A DNA stretch of 64,000 bases from Gemmatimonadota bacterium (lineage in GTDB: Bacteria; Gemmatimonadota; Gemmatimonadetes; Gemmatimonadales; Gemmatimonadaceae): positions 1 to 64,000 of the forward strand of contig JACPPC010000014.1 in assembly GCA_016191225.1 (NCBI GenBank). The letters run 5' to 3'. The notes beneath the pieces were generated by a model. The model was not told the origin of the DNA and searched no databases. It was given only the letters and a program-made list of their open reading frames with translations. How positions within the stretch are numbered: the stretch's first letter is position 1; each line of letters starts with the position of its first letter. This document shows, one piece after another, positions 59,656 through 64,000 of the stretch. The position numbers and the translations under genes were made by a program.

Positions 59656-60909
59656 CTAACACCGCACCTGCCGTTGCGAAACCCGCCGCATCGCCGGCGC
59701 GCCGCCACCGCTGCGCAGCGTGATCACCGCCACCTCGGGCGGCGCCCCGAGCCGGAAGGGGATCCCCCAGTAGTTCGTGCCGGGATGAATGTAGAGCAGC
59801 GACCCGCCGCGCACGTGCCACCCCATGGCGTGCTCGAGGAACGGCGACGCCAGGCACCAGTCGAGCGCCGGGATCGCCAGCTGTCCCCAGTGCGTGTGGC
59901 CACTCAGCGTCACGTGCGCCCCGAGCCCGGCCAGCGGCGGCCAGAGCACGGGATTGTGCGCCAGCACGAGGGTGAACGTCCCGTCGGGCACTCCCGCCAT
60001 CGTCGCCTGGAGGTCGGGGCCCCCGAGGGGGCTGCCCACGCGCCGGCCGGCCGCGGGATCGCCGGTGCCGGCGATCGCGAACGCCGCGCCGCGATGCGCG
60101 ACCATCACATGCTCGTTCACCAGGATCCGCTGCGGCAATCGGGCGAGGCGCGCCCGCACCTTGGGCCAGTTGGCGTAGATGTCGTGATTCCCGGCGATGA
60201 CCCACACGCCCAGCGGCGCGGCGAGGTGCCCGAAGGCCGCGGCGTAGTGCTCCACGTCCTCGTCGAAGTCGTCGATCAGGTCGCCGGTCATCGCGATCAG
60301 GTCGGGCCTGGCGTCGAGCGCCTGCTGCGCAACCGCCGCGAGGGTGCGCTTGAGGGTGTGCGGCCCCACGTGCACGTCCGAGAGCTGCACGACGCGGAGC
60401 CCGTCGAGTTCCGGCGGGAGCGCGGGATGCGTGATGTCGAGCTCGGTCACCACCAGCTGCCGGGACCCCCAGTAGCCGGCGAGCATCCCCACGCCATAGA
60501 CCGCGGCGGTGAGGCCGATCGCCACCCGCCCCCAGTCGCCGATCGTGTCCGTGCCGAGCCCGAACAGGGCGCCGAGGGCGCCGAGCAGCATTCCGGCGAC
60601 GCCCGCCAGCATCGCCAGCAGGAGGAGAAAGTGCGCATACCACAGGAAACGGAACACGGTCAGCCGGAAGAACCGCCCCGGGTAGATTCCGCGCACCCTC
60701 GTGCCGATCAGCGCCGCGAACGGGACGACGGTCACCAGCACCGCCGCGACGAGCACGCTGGTCCAGCCGCCGGGGACTTCGGGGGCGAGCAGCGCACCCA
60801 CCGCCGCCCAGCTGGCCGCGAGCAGCGCCAGCACGATCCCCAGCAGGAACAGGATACCTGGCGGGCGCGGCGCGGCGGTGGTCGGGGCGGCGGCGGTCGG
60901 TGAGGTCAT
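59656..60909 (-). CDS. Membrane-anchored metallophosphoesterase
   Basis: 417 residues. Four membrane segments in the first 150 residues (ILFLLGIVLALLAASWAAVG, SVLVAAVLVTVVPFAALIG, YAHFLLLLAMLAGVAGMLLG, VAIGLTAAVYGVGMLAGYWG), then a calcineurin-type domain: VVQLSDVHVGPHTLKRTL, MTGDLIDDFDEDVEHYAAAF, VIAGNHDIYANWPK and LSGHTHWGQLAIPALDWCLA. All metal ligands are visible. Resembles the YkuE/YaeI group, which acts on lipid or nucleotide phosphates. Confidence 0.9.
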   Translation of the reverse strand: MTSPTAAAPTTAAPRPPGILFLLGIVLALLAASWAAVGALLAPEVPGGWTSVLVAAVLVTVVPFAALIGTRVRGIYPGRFFRLTVFRFLWYAHFLLLLAMLAGVAGMLLGALGALFGLGTDTIGDWGRVAIGLTAAVYGVGMLAGYWGSRQLVVTELDITHPALPPELDGLRVVQLSDVHVGPHTLKRTLAAVAQQALDARPDLIAMTGDLIDDFDEDVEHYAAAFGHLAAPLGVWVIAGNHDIYANWPKVRARLARLPQRILVNEHVMVAHRGAAFAIAGTGDPAAGRRVGSPLGGPDLQATMAGVPDGTFTLVLAHNPVLWPPLAGLGAHVTLSGHTHWGQLAIPALDWCLASPFLEHAMGWHVRGGSLLYIHPGTNYWGIPFRLGAPPEVAVITLRSGGGAPAMRRVSQRQVRC

Positions 60910-60997
60910 GCGGCTCACGAATCGTAGCACGCCATCCCGGCCGACGCCCGGCCGGCGGCGCTGCACGCCGGCGCAGCGGCGTCGTATCTTGTGCGCC

Positions 60998-61660
60998 ATG
61001 CCCGCCGCCGCACGGTCGACGCCAGGTCGCAAGCCGAAGTCCGCCGCCCAGCGCAACTCGCATGCTGTCCGCGCCCTCAAGAAGGCCGACCCGCGCCTTG
61101 GCGCCTGGATCGCCAGGTGCGGCCCTTGCGACCTCGAGCCCGATCGCGGCGGGACGCACTTCGACCACCTGATGCGCTGCATCGTCGGCCAACAGCTGTC
61201 GGGCAAGGCGGCCGAGACGATCTTCCGGCGCTTCATCGCCCTCTTCCCGCCGGGGGCGCACAAGCCGTCGCACCTGCTCGGCCTCAGCGACGAGGCGCTG
61301 CGCGGGTCGGGCCTGTCGCGCGGCAAGATGGCGGCGCTGCGCGACCTCGCCCACAAGGTCGAGAACGAGGCCCTGCCGCTGCACGCGATCGACGGCCTCC
61401 CCGACGACGAGGTGATTGCGCTGCTCACGCAGGTGCGCGGCATCGGGCGCTGGACGGCGCAGATGATGCTGATGTTCCGACTCGGCCGGCAGGACATCGT
61501 GCCCGAGCTCGACCTCGGCGTGCAGAAGGGCGCGCGGAAGATCTATGGCCTCCGGCAGCACCCGACCCCGAAGAAGCTCGAGGCGCTCGCGCGGGCCTGG
61601 GCTCCCAACCGCACGATCGCCAGCTGGTACTGCTGGCGCGTGCTCGAACTCGACGACTGA
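60998..61660 (+). CDS. HhH-GPD DNA-3-methyladenine glycosylase
   Basis: 220 residues from ATG 60998. Base-excision repair enzyme of the AlkA/MAG type: HLMRCIVGQQLSGKAAETIF at the start, the HhH motif LLTQVRGIGRWTAQMMLMF, and the catalytic Asp in VPELDLGVQKGARKIYGL. No Cys cluster for an Fe-S site. C-terminal TIASWYCWRVLELDD. Divergent from the phosphoesterase gene; the MqsA-like gene starts 13 bases after its stop, so they may be co-transcribed. Confidence 0.92.
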   Translation: MPAAARSTPGRKPKSAAQRNSHAVRALKKADPRLGAWIARCGPCDLEPDRGGTHFDHLMRCIVGQQLSGKAAETIFRRFIALFPPGAHKPSHLLGLSDEALRGSGLSRGKMAALRDLAHKVENEALPLHAIDGLPDDEVIALLTQVRGIGRWTAQMMLMFRLGRQDIVPELDLGVQKGARKIYGLRQHPTPKKLEALARAWAPNRTIASWYCWRVLELDD

Positions 61661-61673
61661 CCCCCGCCCCCGG

Positions 61674-62264
61674 ATGAGCGAGATCTCGCTGGAAGGACAC
61701 GCGCACCGCGGCTGCGGCGGCCGCTACACCGCCCGCACCGACGAGGTGCAGATCAAGGTGAGCGGGATGGCCGCCACGGTGGAGCGCACGCGCTACGAGT
61801 GCGACCACTGCGGCGATGCGCAGTACACGGTGGAGCAGCGCGACCAGGCCGAGCAGCGGGCGGTGGAGAGCATCCGCACGACGTACGGGCTCATGACGCC
61901 GCGCGAGATCCGCCGGCTGCGCGAGTCTCTCGGGCTCACGCCGGAGCAGTTCGGCCACCTGCTGTACGGCACGCCGCGCGGCGTGGTGGAGGGCTGGGAG
62001 CGCGGGCGCTACCTGCAGAACCAGGACGCCGACGCGTTGATGAGATCGCTCACCGACCGTGCGACGCTCGAGCGGCGCGCATCGCGCGGCGGCGTGACGC
62101 TGCCGGTGGTGGTGCCGCCGGAAGCGGCGACGCGTGCGGCGACGAGTGCGGCGACGAGTGCGGCGACGGCGCAGGCACCCGGGTGGGATGCCGTGGCGGT
62201 CATGGAGGTCGTGCCCGCGCCCGATTCCGGGAACGGCCACCACCCCGCCGCCGCGGAACCCTGA
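61674..62264 (+). CDS. MqsA-like zinc-finger plus HTH regulator without a toxin partner
   Basis: 196 residues. The N-terminal zinc-ribbon has Cys in HRGCGGRY and a CxxC in YECDHCGDAQY. The C-terminal HTH is MTPREIRRLRESLGLTPEQF, then GHLLYGTPRGVVEGWERGR, the layout of MqsA/YgiT-type antitoxins. An Ala/Thr repeat tail (AATSAATSAAT) follows. No MqsR-type toxin gene adjoins it; the partners are a DNA glycosylase upstream and an epimerase downstream, so it may be a stand-alone regulator. Confidence 0.8.
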   Translation: MSEISLEGHAHRGCGGRYTARTDEVQIKVSGMAATVERTRYECDHCGDAQYTVEQRDQAEQRAVESIRTTYGLMTPREIRRLRESLGLTPEQFGHLLYGTPRGVVEGWERGRYLQNQDADALMRSLTDRATLERRASRGGVTLPVVVPPEAATRAATSAATSAATAQAPGWDAVAVMEVVPAPDSGNGHHPAAAEP

Positions 62265-62284
62265 CGGCCGCTCACGGCTCCGCG

Positions 62285-63202
62285 ATGGTGGAGCCTGTGC
62301 GGCTCACGGTGGCGATCACCGGCGCCACCGGCATGCTCGGGTCGGCGCTCGCGTCGCACCTCGCGTCGGGCGGCCACGCCGTGCGGCGCATCGGGCGCGC
62401 GGCCCCCGCACCGGGCTCCGGCGACATCCAGTGGGATCCCGTGCGTGGCCTGCTCGACCCGCGTGCGCTCGAGGGGGTCGATGCGGTGGTGCACCTGGCC
62501 GGCGCGAGTGTCGCGGACCGGTGGACCGCGGCGCACAGGCGCGCGATCGTCGAGAGCCGCGTGCGGGGCACGGCGCTGCTCGCGCGCACGCTCGCACAGC
62601 TCGACCGCAGGCCGCGGGTGCTTGCGAGCGGGAGCGCGATCGGCATCTACGGCGAGCGAGGGAGCGACGAGCTCGACGAGACGGCGCCGGTGGGCAGGAC
62701 CTGGCTCGCGGAGGTGGCGGCACAGTGGGAGCTGGCGGCCGATCCCGCGCGCGCGGCGGGAATTCGCGTGGTGCACCCGCGGACCGGGATCGTGCTCGCC
62801 GCCGCGGGCGGCGTGCTCGGCCGGCTGCTGCCCATCTTCAGGGCCGGCGGTGGCGGCAAGGTCGGCTCGGGGGCGCACTGGGTGAGCTGGATCGCCCTCG
62901 ACGACGTCGTGCGCGGGCTCGAGTGGATGCTGCAGCGCGACGACGTGGCCGGACCGGTCAACCTCACCGCGCCGGCGCCGGTGACCAACGCCGAGTTCAC
63001 GAAAGTGCTCGGCGAGGTATTGCGCCGGCCGGCGGTGGCGACGGTGCCGGCGTTCGCGCTCAAGCTCGTGTTCGGCGAGGCGATGACGCGCGAGGTGCTG
63101 ATGGGGAGCCAGCGGGCCCTGCCGCGGGTGCTGCGGGCGAAGGGATTCGTGTTCCGGCATGCGACGCTCGCCGACGCGCTGCGGTTCGAGCTCGGAGTGT
63201 GA
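62285..63202 (+). CDS. TIGR01777-family NAD-dependent epimerase/SDR
   Basis: 305 residues. Rossmann loop VAITGATGMLGSALASHLAS, then VVHLAGASVADRWTAAHRRA and LASGSAIGIYGERGSDELDE. The middle part LLPIFRAGGGGKVGSGAHWV and SWIALDDVVRGLEWMLQRDD are hallmarks of the TIGR01777 (YfcH/SDR39U1) proteins, whose substrate is not known. C-terminal DUF1731-like end: VPAFALKLVFGEAMTREVLM, followed by GSQRALPRVLRAKGFVF. Confidence 0.9.
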   Translation: MVEPVRLTVAITGATGMLGSALASHLASGGHAVRRIGRAAPAPGSGDIQWDPVRGLLDPRALEGVDAVVHLAGASVADRWTAAHRRAIVESRVRGTALLARTLAQLDRRPRVLASGSAIGIYGERGSDELDETAPVGRTWLAEVAAQWELAADPARAAGIRVVHPRTGIVLAAAGGVLGRLLPIFRAGGGGKVGSGAHWVSWIALDDVVRGLEWMLQRDDVAGPVNLTAPAPVTNAEFTKVLGEVLRRPAVATVPAFALKLVFGEAMTREVLMGSQRALPRVLRAKGFVFRHATLADALRFELGV

Positions 63203-63282
63203 TCGGAGCGCCTCATCGCGACCGGATGGGCCGCGCGCCGACCCGGAGTGGAGGGATCCCAGGGGCGGAACGGCCGGCACCC

Positions 63283-63331
63283 AGGCGATCTCGCGACTCC
63301 GCGCGAGTCGTCGCGCTCGGCGAGCGATGAC
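63283..63331. repeat. Long-form HPERSEGS-type palindromic repeat
   Basis: Outer arms GCGATCTCGCGACTC and GGCGAGCGATGACGC enclose GCGCGAGTCGTCGCGC, as in the long copies at 28875 and 35734. Confidence 0.55.
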
Positions 63332-63380
63332 GCCACCGCGGGCGAGTACCCGCCCCCGCCCCCCGAGGCTCCACGCCGCT

Positions 63381-63410
63381 GCCTCCTCCGTGCCCCGCCG
63401 TGTCTCCGGG
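63381..63410 (+). repeat. CTCCGTG-type dispersed repeat, degenerate copy
   Basis: GCCTCCTCCGTG, CCCCGCCGTG, TCTCCGGG: same unit order as at 48491-48540. Confidence 0.4.
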
Positions 63411-63567
63411 CGAACGCCCCGCTCAACCTCCTCTCCTCCCACCTCCCCGTCGTACGGAACCACCGCCCGAAGCGGGGAGTAGAGTGTGGCGGCAGCCTTC
63501 CCGCCGCACGTATCGTTCAGACCGGGGCCCGCCCGATCGCCGGCCCCATCCCGAATGAGGGATTCCC

Positions 63568-64000
63568 CATGATCAACCATCGACAGCGCGCGTTGATCGC
63601 GGCGCTCGCAGCCCTCGTGGTCGTTCCGGCACTCCAGTCGCAGCTGCCGAGGCCCAGCCAGGCGCAGGTGGACCGCATGTCGGGGCCGATGTTCGGCCTC
63701 CGCGGCGTGTACGACGGCGACGGCAGGGTGTGGGGCTACGGCGCGCAGGCGCGCTTCCCGATCGACTGGAACCTGCAGTTCGCGCCGAGCGTGGACGCAT
63801 ACGCGGTGAATGGCCAGGCCAGCCTGCAGGGGAACGTCGATTTCATCGCCACCGGACGCCGAGGCTGGTTCTACGTGGGCGGCGGCCTCGCCGTCGCCAG
63901 GACGCAGGGAATCGAGGCCAGGTATGGCGCGAACCTCTACCCCGGGATCGACCTTCCCTCGTTGTTCGACACGCCGCTCAGGCCGTTCGTGGAGGCGCGC
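63568..64000 (+). CDS. Outer-membrane beta-barrel protein, 5' part
   Basis: ATG 63568 opens a frame that runs off the window after 144 codons. Signal peptide ALIAALAALVVVPALQSQ, then alternating strands such as FGLRGVYDGDGRVWGYGAQA, RFPIDWNLQFAPSVDAYAVN and WFYVGGGLAVARTQGIEARY, typical of a small OmpA/OmpW-like or porin-like barrel. The 3' end, and thus the family, cannot be seen. Confidence 0.68.

Larger units (their letters stand above)
63203..63567. other. Non-coding stretch with two repeats
   Basis: 365 bases between the epimerase and the barrel gene. It contains a long-form palindromic repeat at 63283-63331 and a degenerate CTCCGTG-type repeat at 63381-63410. No gene seen. Confidence 0.5.

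Noticed and set aside
21903..63331. Palindromic repeats as CRISPR repeats or attachment sites
   Set aside because: Copies are scattered, not regularly spaced, and differ in length; they fit REP-like elements better.

Overview
The window is very GC-rich, densely coded and mostly without RNA genes (I recognise no tRNA or rRNA). The gene content points to a heterotrophic, Gram-negative-type bacterium, most likely of the phylum Gemmatimonadota or a close relative. Clues are many exported lipoproteins and Tat substrates, a very large Asp-box (VPS10/BNR) exported protein, a TonB-type receptor with an N-terminal carboxypeptidase-regulatory domain, pairs of GMC oxidoreductase and gluconate-2-dehydrogenase subunit 3, exported M13 and DUF885 proteins, and many copies of the short palindromic repeat whose translation reads HPERSEGS or SEARDLL. 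The phylum assignment is inference, not a marker-gene result.

Layout. 1-402: the right end of an IS21-family element (end of istB plus terminal repeats), inserted into a gene whose 3' part survives to 1539. 1.6-14.6 kb: a lipoprotein, a TSUP permease, a 1112-residue Asp-box protein with 42 consecutive glycines, an Omp85-like barrel, several unknown lipoproteins and a PQQ-type propeller. 14.6-17.3 kb: an SDR oxidoreductase and the cysteine pair cysE-cysK. 17.4-24.8 kb: a frameshifted outer-membrane barrel, a TonB-type receptor broken by an in-frame TGA and ending in a Spy/LTxxQ-like domain, then an ECF sigma factor, a one-TM putative anti-sigma factor and a membrane-anchored Spy-like protein in overlapping order, faced by a protein with two Spy-like repeats. 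This looks like an envelope-sensing module with the gene layout of CnrYXH but without metal-binding His/Cys in its sensor.

25.2-33.2 kb: an exported HhH protein, GH20 hexosaminidase, serine hydrolase, DUF1080 lipoprotein, nucleoside/sugar-type MFS symporter, Tat-exported Gfo/Idh/MocA oxidoreductase and CutC. 34.6-50.5 kb: a long mostly minus-strand run with an alkaline-phosphatase-like protein, a second Gfo/Idh/MocA, DUF885, an MBL-fold hydrolase, two GMC/subunit-3 pairs and two exported TIM-barrel sugar isomerases. Together these fit uptake and 3-keto type oxidation and cleavage of glycosides. 50.4-57.8 kb: M14-type deacylase, thioredoxin-like protein, DinB, cyclase-family protein, phytase-like propeller, PP2C phosphatase and DctA. 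58.0-58.9 kb: a toxin-antitoxin pair behind a near-consensus promoter with an operator-like palindrome. 58.9-64.0 kb: TPR protein, metallophosphoesterase, DNA glycosylase, an MqsA-like zinc-finger/HTH protein, a TIGR01777 epimerase and the start of an outer-membrane barrel cut by the window edge.

Stop/start overlaps (ATGA, GTGA, TGATG) are common and define most operons. Patches of visibly lower GC (about 0.4-2.6, 12.6-14.6 and 33.2-34.6 kb) carry lineage-specific lipoproteins.
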